Assembly (NCBI GenBank): GCA_004134985.1
Contig: REGQ01000013.1
Location: 1 to 64,000 of the forward strand
Source: Paenibacillaceae bacterium
Lineage (GTDB): Bacteria; Bacillota; Bacilli; Paenibacillales; Paenibacillaceae
Length of the DNA: 64,000 nt
Reading direction: 5' to 3'
The position numbers were made by a program, and so were the translations under genes. The notes under the pieces were generated by a model, which saw only the letters and a program-made list of their open reading frames with translations, was not told the DNA's origin and searched no databases. This document shows positions 29,120 to 38,460 of this stretch, in pieces (within the stretch, counting starts at the first letter, position 1; every line of letters begins with the position of its first letter).

Positions 29120-30493
29120 ATGAGGCTTGTACTTCTTTCTGGCGGATCGGGGAAGCGGCTGTGGCCGTTATCCAATGACTCCAGATCCAAACAGTTTTTG
29201 AAAATGCTGCAGCGTCCTGATGGGCAGGCAGAGTCGATGGTGCAGCGCGTTTGGCGGCAGATAGCTGCCGCAGGATTGGCAACACGCGCTTATGTGGCGA
29301 CCAGTAAAGCTCAGACGGAAATGTTGTGGAGCCAGCTTGGCAACGACGTTCCGCTGATTATTGAACCGCAGCGGCGTGATACGTTTCCGGCAATTGCACT
29401 CGCGGCTGCCTATCTGTATGCGATGGAGGGGGCAAGTCTCAATGAAACGATTGTCGTCATGCCAGTCGACCCGTATGTTGAAGAACCGTTTTTCCACAAC
29501 CTGCTGCAGCTCGGTCAAGTGTTGGAAGAAGCCGAGGCAGACATCGCATTGGTCGGTGTAGAGCCAACGTCGCCTTCTGACAAGTATGGATATATTGTTC
29601 CTGATCTGCAGCTGCCCTCACAGAACGGCCTGGCTTACCAAATGGTAGCCCGATTTCAAGAAAAGCCCCGCGAGGAAGAAGCGGCAGTTCTGATTGAACA
29701 GGCTGCACTTTGGAATTGCGGGGTATTTGCCTTTAAGCTCGATTATTTGATTAATTTGCTAATGGAGATGGGACTGCCAATTCAATATGAGGAATTGGTT
29801 AAACAATATGCCCGTTTGCCAAAAAACAGCTTTGATTATGAGGTGGTGGAGCGGGCCCGACGTGTCGCGGTTATGCCTTATAGCGGACAGTGGAATGACC
29901 TTGGCACCTGGAACACATTGACGACGATGATGAAAGATCCAGTCATCGGCCGTGGTATTCTGTCGGGGAATTCGCAGGACAGCCATTTAATAAACGAACT
30001 GGATATTCCAATTGTGGTGATGGGCTTGTCTAATATTATCGTTGCGGCAGGACCGGACGGGATTCTCGTGTCAGACAAGGCAGCAAGTACAGGCATTAAG
30101 CAAGCGATTGGCCAGTTTGAAGATCGGCCAATGTTTGAGGAACGCAGATGGGGCTATTACCGTGTCATTGACTACGTGAAATATGCGGCAGGAAATGAGG
30201 TGCTGACCAAACGGATTTGTATTCGTAAAGGAAGAAATCTGAGCTATCAGTACCACGAAAAGCGCAGCGAAGTATGGACAATTGTAGCTGGCAGCGGCGA
30301 GGCGATTATAAACGAGCGGCTGCAGCGCGTTGCTCCCGGAGATGTGCTTTTAATTGAGAAGGGGTGCCGTCACAGTGTTCGTGCAGATGAGGATCTGGAA
30401 ATAATTGAAGTTCAAACCGGTTCAGAGCTTGTGGAAGAAGACATTATTCGTTCCTATATGGATTGGAATGAAATGATACAGATTTGTGTATAG
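29120..30493 (+). CDS. manC: Mannose-1-phosphate guanylyltransferase with cupin domain
   Basis: A 457-residue enzyme making GDP-mannose from mannose-1-phosphate and GTP. The pyrophosphorylase signature LLSGGSGKRLWPLS is at residues 5-18, PVDPYVEE and FQEKP follow, and the C-terminal 110 residues form the mannose-6-phosphate isomerase type II cupin (KGRNLSYQYHEKRSEVW), so it may also be bifunctional. ATG 29099 is in frame, but GGAGTG before 29120 selects the shorter start. Confidence 0.93.
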   Translation: MRLVLLSGGSGKRLWPLSNDSRSKQFLKMLQRPDGQAESMVQRVWRQIAAAGLATRAYVATSKAQTEMLWSQLGNDVPLIIEPQRRDTFPAIALAAAYLYAMEGASLNETIVVMPVDPYVEEPFFHNLLQLGQVLEEAEADIALVGVEPTSPSDKYGYIVPDLQLPSQNGLAYQMVARFQEKPREEEAAVLIEQAALWNCGVFAFKLDYLINLLMEMGLPIQYEELVKQYARLPKNSFDYEVVERARRVAVMPYSGQWNDLGTWNTLTTMMKDPVIGRGILSGNSQDSHLINELDIPIVVMGLSNIIVAAGPDGILVSDKAASTGIKQAIGQFEDRPMFEERRWGYYRVIDYVKYAAGNEVLTKRICIRKGRNLSYQYHEKRSEVWTIVAGSGEAIINERLQRVAPGDVLLIEKGCRHSVRADEDLEIIEVQTGSELVEEDIIRSYMDWNEMIQICV

Positions 30494-30508
30494 GGAGGAT
30501 GCTGGAGG

Positions 30509-31846
30509 ATGCGCATTACGATTATTGGGACAGGCTATGTCGGATTGGTGTCGGGCGTTTGCTTTGCAGATCTTGGTCATCAGGTCATCGGTGTGGATAC
30601 AAATGAGGAGAAGATAGCTGGTCTGCAGCGAGGGCAAGTACCCATTTATGAGCCGAAACTTGCGCCTATGCTTGCCCGCCAATTGGCTAAAGGCAGGATT
30701 TCATTTACGACAAAGCTTGCTGAAGCGATGCAAAATACAGACATTGTCGTACTTGCCGTCGGAACGCCGTCGCTGCCGAGCGGCGAAGCGGATTTGCGCT
30801 ACATTGAGCAGGCCGGACGAGAGATCGCACTGGCGATTGTTAGACCGATTATCGTAATGACCAAAAGCACAGTACCTGTTGGAACAAACGACAATTTGAA
30901 ATTGATGATGGGAAGCCTGACGACCGTGCCGTTTGATATTGTGTCAGTCCCTGAGTTTTTGCGGGAAGGTTCTGCTGTTCGGGATACACTGCATCCCGAA
31001 CGCATCGTGATCGGGGCGGACCGTCCTGAGGCGGCGGCTGCCATTGCGGAGCTGCATCGCCCATTGACAGAAAATATTATTATAACGGACATCCGCAGCG
31101 CGGAAATGATTAAATATGCATCCAACGCCTATTTGGCGACCAAAATTTCATTTATTAATGAAATAGCGAACATTTGCGAGAAGGTAGGGGCAGATGTGTC
31201 CAATGTCGCCAAAGGAATGGGTTTCGACAAGCGTATCGGCAAAAGCTTCCTAAAAGCGGGGATTGGTTATGGCGGCTCCTGCTTCCCGAAAGATACCCAG
31301 GCTTTAATTCAGATTGCCGGTCATGTCGAATATGAATTCAAACTGTTGAAATCGGTTGTTGAGGTGAATCGTGGTCAACGGTTCGGCATCATTGACAAGC
31401 TGGAGGCCATTTTCGGACAACTGGACGGACTTACAATTGCCATCTGGGGATTGGCCTTCAAGCCGGAAACCGATGATGTAAGGGATGCCCCATCCTATGA
31501 TATTATAATGTCGCTAATTGAACGCGGGGCAGTTGTGCAGGCATATGACCCGATTGCGCTGGACAACTTCCGTTTACTTCTAGATTCACCAATGATGGTC
31601 GGATGTGGAGATGCACTCAGTGCGGTTAATGGCGCAGATGCATTGTGTCTGTTAACAGAATGGAAGGAATTTACGACTTATCGGCTTTCCGAGTTGGAGA
31701 AACGGATGAAACAGCCCGTAGTAATTGACGGACGAAACGTATATGAGGCTGAGGAAGTACAGGCCTCGCGGTTTGTGTATCGTTCGGTAGGCAGACCTGG
31801 AATGGATCAGGGGATAGCTGCTGTGACACCGCAGCTGCGGCGGTGA
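30509..31846 (+). CDS. ugd: UDP-glucose 6-dehydrogenase
   Basis: A 445-residue enzyme that oxidises UDP-glucose to UDP-glucuronate with two NAD+. GTGYVGLVSGVCFADLGH begins the NAD fold, STVPVGT and EFLREGSA are in the middle, and the catalytic Cys lies in GGSCFPKDTQAL. The C-terminal domain has LAFKPETDDVRDAPS. It implies an acidic sugar in the polymer. GGAGG sits before the start, and the gene ends four bases before the LCP gene. Confidence 0.96.
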   Translation: MRITIIGTGYVGLVSGVCFADLGHQVIGVDTNEEKIAGLQRGQVPIYEPKLAPMLARQLAKGRISFTTKLAEAMQNTDIVVLAVGTPSLPSGEADLRYIEQAGREIALAIVRPIIVMTKSTVPVGTNDNLKLMMGSLTTVPFDIVSVPEFLREGSAVRDTLHPERIVIGADRPEAAAAIAELHRPLTENIIITDIRSAEMIKYASNAYLATKISFINEIANICEKVGADVSNVAKGMGFDKRIGKSFLKAGIGYGGSCFPKDTQALIQIAGHVEYEFKLLKSVVEVNRGQRFGIIDKLEAIFGQLDGLTIAIWGLAFKPETDDVRDAPSYDIIMSLIERGAVVQAYDPIALDNFRLLLDSPMMVGCGDALSAVNGADALCLLTEWKEFTTYRLSELEKRMKQPVVIDGRNVYEAEEVQASRFVYRSVGRPGMDQGIAAVTPQLRR

Positions 31847-31850
31847 GCCG

Positions 31851-32840
31851 ATGAGCAAAGGGTGGAAGCGTGCTGCGATTTGGACAGGCTGTAGTTTTAC
31901 GGTGGTTATTATGGCAATTGGCGGCTATGCGTGGTATATGCTTAACAAGGTCGAAGATACGGTAGCGGCCATGTATGAAGAAATCGCCCCTGAGCGTACG
32001 CTGTATGTAAGCCAGGATAATGGCTTGGTGCTGCGGACAGAGAGGGACAAGGAGCAAATACTGGAAACCTCTCCGTTGAGCCAGGAAACGAATTCTACGC
32101 TACGCCAAGAGGGCGCATTCACAGTTCTTGTTATGGGAGTGGATGAGCGAGAACATGATCGCGGACGATCAGATGCGATGATTGTGCTGGCCGTCAATCC
32201 GGCTAAACCGTCCGTTCTGATGTTTAACATTCCGCGCGATACACGGACAGAGCTGATTGGCAAGGGGCGGATTGACAAGATCAATCATGCCTATGCGTTC
32301 GGTGGGGTGGAGATGTCGCTCCGGACTGTAGAGCATTTTCTCGATTATCCTATTGATTATTATGTCAAGGTGAACATGGAAGGTTTCGCCAACATGATTG
32401 ATATTATCGGTGGGATTGAAGTAAACAATGCCTTCGCTTTCCAGCATGACGGCAATGTGTTTGAGCGAGGGCCCATCTCTCTGAATGGAGCCAAGGCATT
32501 GTCCTATGCCCGAATGCGGTACGACGACCCGCGTGGTGACCTGGGGAGGAATACGAGGCAGCGTGAAATACTTGGCAAAATATTCGGCAAGCTGCTGAGC
32601 ATTTCTACGCTTGGGCAGGCCAACGAGCTGCTGGAAAATGCAGGTCAATACGTGAGGATGAATATTACCTTTAATGAAATTAAAAAGTTTGTCCTGGAAT
32701 ACCGGACAAACGTCACCTCCTTGAAGGTCGAGGAAATAAGCGGACAGGGTCAAATGATAAATCGCGTCTGGTATTTTAATGTCAATCAACAGGAGAGAGA
32801 CAGGATTCATGCCCTGCTTCGCGGGCACATGGAACCTTAA
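31851..32840 (+). CDS. LytR-CpsA-Psr (LCP) family glycopolymer transferase
   Basis: A 329-residue type II membrane protein with one N-terminal helix (residues 8-30) and an external LCP domain (FTVLVMGVDEREHDRGRSDAMIVL, NIPRDTRTELIGKGRIDKINHAYAFGG, then YARMRYDDPRGDLGRNTRQREIL). The conserved Asp and Arg residues that bind the pyrophosphate lipid are present. LCP enzymes attach polymer from undecaprenyl carriers to peptidoglycan, so part of this polysaccharide may be wall-linked. Confidence 0.93.
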   Translation: MSKGWKRAAIWTGCSFTVVIMAIGGYAWYMLNKVEDTVAAMYEEIAPERTLYVSQDNGLVLRTERDKEQILETSPLSQETNSTLRQEGAFTVLVMGVDEREHDRGRSDAMIVLAVNPAKPSVLMFNIPRDTRTELIGKGRIDKINHAYAFGGVEMSLRTVEHFLDYPIDYYVKVNMEGFANMIDIIGGIEVNNAFAFQHDGNVFERGPISLNGAKALSYARMRYDDPRGDLGRNTRQREILGKIFGKLLSISTLGQANELLENAGQYVRMNITFNEIKKFVLEYRTNVTSLKVEEISGQGQMINRVWYFNVNQQERDRIHALLRGHMEP

Positions 32841-32999
32841 AAAATGTGTTGCCCTCCTTGGTGATTAACCGACTCTATCAGTAACCCCGTACGCTTCCTT
32901 ATCATATAGTAAATTATTACTAGAAAGATAGAGCGTATTGGGCTGAATGATAAGGCGGCTCAAGCTTTACATCATGAGCAAGTCAAGGAGGCATAGTAA

Positions 33000-35849
33000 A
33001 TGAACAATTCTGTCTGGTTATATATGAAAAAGATTGTTATTCCTTTACTAGTAGCGCTTCTCTGTCTATCGATTGCGCCTGCTCCCAAAGATCAGCATTC
33101 GGCTATAAAAGAGGAATTGCAGGGACCCTATACGGATTGGCTGCAGCAGGAGCTTGATTTTGGACAAACCTCTTATTATTTGGCGCCATGGCGTTCCTAC
33201 ATGGATACTTGGGGAGTGGATCGCTACTCCGAGGCACTGGGCGTTGTCTTCAATGTTGGTGTGAAAGAGGCTGAGGCGACGGCGCAAGTACTGTCTGAGG
33301 CAGGCATTCGTTCGGCTCGAATTGAAATAGGCTGGGATTCGATCTCCTACGAAGATGGGACGAAAATGAGAGCAGATACACTGCAAAATATGACGGCGAT
33401 GCTGACAGCCTTGAAAAAGTATCATATTCGGCCGTTGATTTTGCTCAATGCCAATAGTGGCGGGCCAGGGCCGTCCAAGCTGTGGGAGGTTGAACTCACA
33501 GAACCAGCCAAGGCTGGGGCAAAAGAAATCTATATTAATGACACAACAGGGATCAAGCCGAAATATACCGGGCTAAGAGGGATTGCTCAGCTGATGTATC
33601 CTGTTATTACTGCTGTAGATGCCAAGCAAGGCAAGCTTACCTTATCGGCTCCGCTGCCCAAAGCGCTGCCCAAAGGCAAGCTGTCGCTTGCCCGTTTGAA
33701 CTACCAGCCGTTCGCGGGCGAAGTGTTTGAGGATGGCACGGAAAACCCGGCTGCTTGGGAAACCGTAAATGGCTGGCTGCAATATGTCGGGACAGTGACG
33801 AAAACGGTAAAAGGGATTTTGGGAACCAATGGGAAATCTGATGCCGGATTTGATGTAGAAGTGTGGAATGAATTGTCATTTGGCAGCCAGTTTCTTGATA
33901 TTGGGAACTATTACTCGCCCAAACTTGTTTTTTCGCGCAACCTGACTTATACGAGTAACGGACGAAAACAGGAAGGGTTTGAAGTTATTTTGCCGCTTAC
34001 GGCTGATTATGTGAAAGATCCCGCCAATGGTCTGCCAAATGTGCGGGTTATAAGTGGTTTCTCCAATCAGCGGCCTTGGGACAGCGGCAGCAGTGTATGG
34101 CCAAATCAGGATGGGTACAGCCGTCACTATTATACAGGCTGGGACCCTGCCAAAGCTTATATTAATCCCAGTCGGAAGGATTTGAACATCAGCAAGCTGC
34201 TCAATGCCGAAGCACAATTGGAAACGACGAGTTTTCTTCCGACGCATTCGATCGCTAATCCAGAGTCATGGTTTTACGCTAATCAAACCGAGACAGTTGC
34301 CAGGGATACACAGCCCTTTCCTGGGCCGTGGCGCGGACATCATCGTTATGCGAATGCTGGTGATGGTCGGGAGGCAGAATTGTGGATGACAGAAGTTAAT
34401 TTCTACCGTGGCTTATTCAGTAAAGATTTGCTGAAGAGAACCGGGATATCCCTGCAGGATGAACGCCATGCCAAAGTGATGCAACATATCGGTGCCAAGG
34501 CGACATTGCGCAGCTATTTGTTCTATGGCCATAAAGGCATTCAAACGTTGATGCTATATGCTGCTAAAGGCGAGGATGGCGGATTCGCGATGCTGCCGGA
34601 GCGCTTTTACAAGGCGCTTGCAGAGAATGGATACAAGCTGACCACGGCAGTTCGCGCTGAAATCGGGCCGCAGCTTGCGGCTGTGAAGAATACGACGAAG
34701 CTGTTGGCCAACAGCGAGTATATTGCTACGTCAAGGCCGTTGACCGTTTCAAAGCTGGTCGAGTATGATCCGCGGCTTGTGTTTAGTGGAAATAGTACGC
34801 CGGGAGGCCCCGACCGTTACCAGCGGGATGACTTTGCGGTGCTACCATTTCAATTGGATGCCCGGCGCTTCGCAGTTGCTTATTACGTTGTAACGCGGGA
34901 TTTAACCAAAGTATGGGATGAAAAGGCTGGCCCGCTGGCCGCTGGCGGATACGACATGCCACCGCAAACGTATGAGCTTTCTCTTTCCAATATAGTCGGC
35001 GAGGGCGCTACTGTATACGCTTATGACCCGGTTACGGATACAAGGCAGGCCGTTAGTGTACTAGGGAGGTCTGCAACCGAACTGACCGTAAGATTGCAGG
35101 CAACCGACTCTCCGCGCTTTTTGATTATTGAGGAAAAAGACGTACAGCCGCTCATTATTGATCCGAAGCTTGCCAGCGCTGGCGACAAAGGCGGGGGTGT
35201 ATTCCAGTTTACGTCAAATGTTGATGGGGATGCAGTCATTACCTGGGGCACTTACCCGTTCCGCACGAAAGGAAGTTTCAAAGAAGAGCGCTTTGCAATG
35301 GAACTGCAGCGCGGCGAGGCGGAAGTGAAGGCGGTGGATAAGATCGACTTTGACCGCTTGCGCAAGGAGAAAGGTTCCTACCGCTGGAGCGGTACAATTA
35401 AGCCACAGTTTAGTGAGAATTACACATTTATTATTAGTTCGGACACCTGTTATCATCAATTATTTATTGACGGGGAGAAAGTTATTGATGGCTGCGGTCA
35501 GCAGAAGCGGGGCGCAATCGAGCTTGTAGCAGGCCGGGAATATCAATTGACTGTCGGCTACAGCACACCTTATTTGAACGAGGGCCATTTTATGACGCTA
35601 TTCTGGGCAAGCGACAGCCAGCCGAGAGAAGCAGTTGCGCCGGTCGCCGCTCAAGAGCAAATAATGTCGATGCAAGTGGCAAGAGGTCAAAAAGTAGAGC
35701 TGCCGCTGCTTGACTTGTGGGTGGGCGATGGCGTGAAGTTGCGGCTCAGCAAGAATGGCATTTATACGGAATTTCCGCGTTGGAACTATGATTTGCAGGG
35801 AGTGGCAAGCTACCCGGACAAACGCTTGCAAAGTGCAGAACATCGATAA
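33000..35849 (+). CDS. Secreted clan-A glycosidase-like protein with C-terminal PA14 domain
   Basis: A 949-residue exported protein; the N-terminal hydrophobic stretch ends near residue 28. The first half reads as a TIM-barrel glycosidase of GH39/clan A type: VEVWNELSFG contains the N-E acid/base pair (Glu291) and ELWMTEVNFYRG a candidate nucleophile (Glu465). Around residues 740-890 a PA14-like beta domain is visible (FDRLRKEKGSYRWSGTIKP...YTFIISSDTCYHQLFIDGEKVID). Setting within the EPS genes suggests it trims, remodels or releases the polymer. AGGAGG precedes the ATG. Confidence 0.78.
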   Translation: MNNSVWLYMKKIVIPLLVALLCLSIAPAPKDQHSAIKEELQGPYTDWLQQELDFGQTSYYLAPWRSYMDTWGVDRYSEALGVVFNVGVKEAEATAQVLSEAGIRSARIEIGWDSISYEDGTKMRADTLQNMTAMLTALKKYHIRPLILLNANSGGPGPSKLWEVELTEPAKAGAKEIYINDTTGIKPKYTGLRGIAQLMYPVITAVDAKQGKLTLSAPLPKALPKGKLSLARLNYQPFAGEVFEDGTENPAAWETVNGWLQYVGTVTKTVKGILGTNGKSDAGFDVEVWNELSFGSQFLDIGNYYSPKLVFSRNLTYTSNGRKQEGFEVILPLTADYVKDPANGLPNVRVISGFSNQRPWDSGSSVWPNQDGYSRHYYTGWDPAKAYINPSRKDLNISKLLNAEAQLETTSFLPTHSIANPESWFYANQTETVARDTQPFPGPWRGHHRYANAGDGREAELWMTEVNFYRGLFSKDLLKRTGISLQDERHAKVMQHIGAKATLRSYLFYGHKGIQTLMLYAAKGEDGGFAMLPERFYKALAENGYKLTTAVRAEIGPQLAAVKNTTKLLANSEYIATSRPLTVSKLVEYDPRLVFSGNSTPGGPDRYQRDDFAVLPFQLDARRFAVAYYVVTRDLTKVWDEKAGPLAAGGYDMPPQTYELSLSNIVGEGATVYAYDPVTDTRQAVSVLGRSATELTVRLQATDSPRFLIIEEKDVQPLIIDPKLASAGDKGGGVFQFTSNVDGDAVITWGTYPFRTKGSFKEERFAMELQRGEAEVKAVDKIDFDRLRKEKGSYRWSGTIKPQFSENYTFIISSDTCYHQLFIDGEKVIDGCGQQKRGAIELVAGREYQLTVGYSTPYLNEGHFMTLFWASDSQPREAVAPVAAQEQIMSMQVARGQKVELPLLDLWVGDGVKLRLSKNGIYTEFPRWNYDLQGVASYPDKRLQSAEHR

Positions 35850-35858
35850 AAATATAGC

Positions 35859-35911
35859 TTGACATTAAAACAGGGAATAGTTTACATTGTTATTGTGATA
35901 CAGATTGTAAC
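35859..35911 (+). promoter_or_regulatory. Promoter and XRE-type operator of the peptide-modification operon
   Basis: TTGACA at 35859-35864 with TTACAT at 35882-35887 (17-base spacer), then the dyad GATACAGATTGTAAC at 35897-35911 near the expected +1. It lies 22 bases before the nucleotidyltransferase start. Confidence 0.75.
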
Positions 35912-35932
35912 AATAAAGTCGGAGGAATTGAA

Positions 35933-36940
35933 ATGATCCCATTGCTGCAATCCATTTATGACCCTGCGCTTGCGCTGCCAGAAGATGAACATTTCTATCG
36001 CCTGGCGCTCGACGACATTAATTTATTCTCTGTACATTCCCAATTTTATCATGCCCTGCACAAGTCCGGGAAACTTGGCGGCACACCGGAGTTTTTTTCC
36101 GGTCATCTGAAACGCAATTATGAAGCGACGATGTATCAGAACCTTGTATTTCGCCATACGGAATACAAGGTTCTGCAAAAATTTGAAGAAAAGCAGATCT
36201 TTGCGATTCCCTTGAAAGGGACCCGGTTTGCGGAACGCTATTTTGGACATTTTGCAGCAAGAGGCACCTCTGATATCGACTTGCTCGTTAAGCCCGAACA
36301 GTTGCAGGAGGCCATTGCGGCCGTTAAGGGCATGGGGTTCAAACTGGATAAGATGATACATAATCATGCCGTGCTTTACCGCTTAATTGAAGGGACCCAC
36401 CATCCGTTAATGGTAGAGCTGCATTGGACGCTGGACAAGAAGTATTGCTCGGAACTAAAGGACAAGCCTTTCTGGGAGGAGTCTCGTCCATTGGAGGCTT
36501 ATCGCTATATCAGGGAGCTGTCCACACAGCATACGTTCTATTTTATTATCCTTCATAGCATGCGTCATCGGATGGAATCGATCCGGTTTGTAATGGACAT
36601 CTCCCAAATACTGTTTAATGCAGGAGATGAAATCGATTTCCCCCGTTTGCTGCAGCAGGCTGAGGGAGACTGTACATTAAGGCGTATCCAGATCGCTCTG
36701 TCGATTGTATACAATCAGTTGCCGGTTTTGCAGCACATCAAGCCGCTCCCATTTTCCCCGGCTCCGGCAGTATGGAATTACAATATGATCCGCAATCGCC
36801 TGCGGGGGATTAAATCGGTGCAGGAATATCACTACCGGTTATTTTTCCGTTTTGGTATTTTTGACAGCTGGAAGCATCGGTTGTTGTCGCAAGAACTGAT
36901 TTATAAAACGTTGATGAAGCATCAACTTTCCAAATCATGA
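35933..36940 (+). CDS. Nucleotidyltransferase-family protein of a RiPP-type operon
   Basis: A 335-residue protein of the uncharacterised NTase family (NTP_transf_5). LKGTRFAERYF (about residues 94-104) and RGTSDIDLLV (about 110-119) give the GxR and DxD metal-binding pattern of polymerase-beta-like transferases; VELHWTLD supplies the third acidic position. Relatives often sit in lasso peptide and other RiPP clusters beside HprK-like kinases. Here it may transfer a nucleotide to a peptide or sugar; that is inference. It is the first gene behind the operator at 35897 and overlaps the kinase frame. Confidence 0.82.
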   Translation: MIPLLQSIYDPALALPEDEHFYRLALDDINLFSVHSQFYHALHKSGKLGGTPEFFSGHLKRNYEATMYQNLVFRHTEYKVLQKFEEKQIFAIPLKGTRFAERYFGHFAARGTSDIDLLVKPEQLQEAIAAVKGMGFKLDKMIHNHAVLYRLIEGTHHPLMVELHWTLDKKYCSELKDKPFWEESRPLEAYRYIRELSTQHTFYFIILHSMRHRMESIRFVMDISQILFNAGDEIDFPRLLQQAEGDCTLRRIQIALSIVYNQLPVLQHIKPLPFSPAPAVWNYNMIRNRLRGIKSVQEYHYRLFFRFGIFDSWKHRLLSQELIYKTLMKHQLSKS

Positions 36941-36954
36941 TTGGAGGTAACGAA

Positions 36955-37737
36955 TTGATTACAATGCATCTAATAATCGGGGAGCATACACTGCAAGTTC
37001 ATACGGAATCGGAAGTCATCCAACAATTGCTGCTGCAAAAGTTCAAACTGGCATCGCAGCCTTCTTCATCTTGTGATCTGCACGTAACCATATCCGGAGG
37101 ATATGGCTCCGAATTTACCGGGTACGAGGTGGAGGCTGCCGCCGACAGGGGACAGGTGAACTTTACTCGCACCGATTACCGCATTGTCGCCGATAGTGAT
37201 TTTACGAGTGCAACAATCGAAGTATATGACAGCTTTGCATTAAAGCATGCATTGATGAATTTATACAGTGCGCTTATTGTCAACCGCAAATGGGGACTGC
37301 TCATACACTCGTCGTGTATTGCCGAGGAAGGAAAAGCTTATTTGTTTGCAGGACAGTCTGGCGCAGGGAAATCCACGGTTGCCCGGCTGTCGCAGCCGCG
37401 TCCGATTTTATCGGACGAAGCAACGATTGTCAAAGTAACGAATGCAGGTGCATTCATTTATGATTCGCCGTTTCGCAGCGAACTGGAGGAGCCATTTAAT
37501 GGGGAGGCTTGCCCGCTTGCCGCCATTCAATTACTTCGCCAGTCAATGGAAAACAAACGATCCCCCCTCCCCCGTATGGATGGGCTGCTGCAATTGCTGG
37601 ATAAAGTATTCTATTGGGTGTACGAGAAAGAGGAAACAGCCAAAGTATTTGGGATGTGTCAGCTGCTTGTAAGGGCAGTGCCAATGTATGAGCTGTATTT
37701 TCAAAAAAATAATACGTTCTGGAAGGAGATTTCGTAA
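36955..37737 (+). CDS. HPr-kinase-like P-loop kinase (HprK-related)
   Basis: A 260-residue protein with an HprK/P-like C-terminal kinase fold: P-loop GQSGAGKST near residue 132, LSDEATIV near 150, and YDSPFRSE. The N-terminal half is not the HprK lyase-type domain. HprK-related kinases in lasso clusters (PadeK/ThcoK) phosphorylate the C-terminal serine of the precursor, so a peptide substrate is a fair model. GGAGGT at 36943-36948 supports TTG 36955 as the start, though ATG 36937 overlapping the previous stop is also possible. The stop overlaps the PqqD start (TAATG). Confidence 0.85.
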   Translation: MITMHLIIGEHTLQVHTESEVIQQLLLQKFKLASQPSSSCDLHVTISGGYGSEFTGYEVEAAADRGQVNFTRTDYRIVADSDFTSATIEVYDSFALKHALMNLYSALIVNRKWGLLIHSSCIAEEGKAYLFAGQSGAGKSTVARLSQPRPILSDEATIVKVTNAGAFIYDSPFRSELEEPFNGEACPLAAIQLLRQSMENKRSPLPRMDGLLQLLDKVFYWVYEKEETAKVFGMCQLLVRAVPMYELYFQKNNTFWKEIS

Positions 37738-38003
37738 TGGCCGCTTATATTTGCAGTATCGAAACCGATGCCATTGAATTTGATCAGGAGTGGGTCATTT
37801 TGCATCCGGATCAATTTACCGTCACCAAGCTAAATGAAAGCGGGGGCTTGTGCTGGTCCTTGCTCAAAACGGAGCAGCCCGCAGAAAGACTGATCAGCGA
37901 GCTCCAGCATCAATACAACATTACCGAAGATGAAGCCAGACAGGATGTTGCCGAGTTTCTTGAGCAAATGATTACCATTGGACTTGTCCGTCATGCCAGC
38001 TAG
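37737..38003 (+). CDS. PqqD-like peptide-binding (RRE) protein
   Basis: An 88-residue PqqD-family protein: about three N-terminal strands (VILHPDQFTVTKLNESGGLCWSLL) followed by helices with DEARQDVAEFLEQMITIGLV. PqqD and the lasso B1 protein bind the leader of RiPP precursors and present the core to the modifying enzymes. Here the two YxKP-leader peptides at 40383 and 40579 are the natural ligands. It is translationally coupled on both sides. Confidence 0.9.
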   Translation: MAAYICSIETDAIEFDQEWVILHPDQFTVTKLNESGGLCWSLLKTEQPAERLISELQHQYNITEDEARQDVAEFLEQMITIGLVRHAS

Positions 38004-38460
38004 TGCGGAGAGCATCCATGTTATTGCCCGCACGCTCAATCAGCAGGGATATATTGATATTCCGGCTAAAGGCAAAAGCATGTACCCTTTCATTCGTTCA
38101 GGCGATGTTTGCCGATTTGAGCCTTTTGTGGAGCAAGATCTGTCGCGCGGGGATATTCTGCTCTTTATTGCGCCAGGCCAATTGCTGATCGGTCACCGAT
38201 ATTTGCGTTCCACCCAGAAGCACGGTATCCGCCATTTCGTATGCAAAGGGGATTCCAACATCCACCCGGACTTGCCGTTGATCGGTGAGCAAATCCTGGG
38301 GAAATTGCGCTGGATCAGAACAGGACAGCGCACTATTCAGATGGGCAGCGGCCTGGCTCGCCTATGGGGCGAAGCGATCAGCGGTTTGCCATGGTTATCC
38401 TATGTCATTCAATGGTATCTTCGCTTGAAGAGAAAAATGAGAAGGTTGAGATTAAGCTGA
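37993..38460 (+). CDS. S24/S26 (SipW-like) signal-peptidase-type protease
   Basis: A 155-residue protein with the serine motif GKSMYPFIRSGD (Ser29), IGHRYL (His68) and CKGDSNIHPD (Asp87 and Asp93), the Ser-His-Asp layout of ER-type signal peptidases such as SipW rather than the Ser-Lys dyad. There is no clear N-terminal anchor; a hydrophobic WLSYVIQWYL lies near the C-terminus. It overlaps the PqqD gene by 11 bases and the ABC gene by one. It may cleave the leader of the peptides. The start is the first ATG in frame; a TTG at 37978 is possible. Confidence 0.8.
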   Translation: MPASAESIHVIARTLNQQGYIDIPAKGKSMYPFIRSGDVCRFEPFVEQDLSRGDILLFIAPGQLLIGHRYLRSTQKHGIRHFVCKGDSNIHPDLPLIGEQILGKLRWIRTGQRTIQMGSGLARLWGEAISGLPWLSYVIQWYLRLKRKMRRLRLS

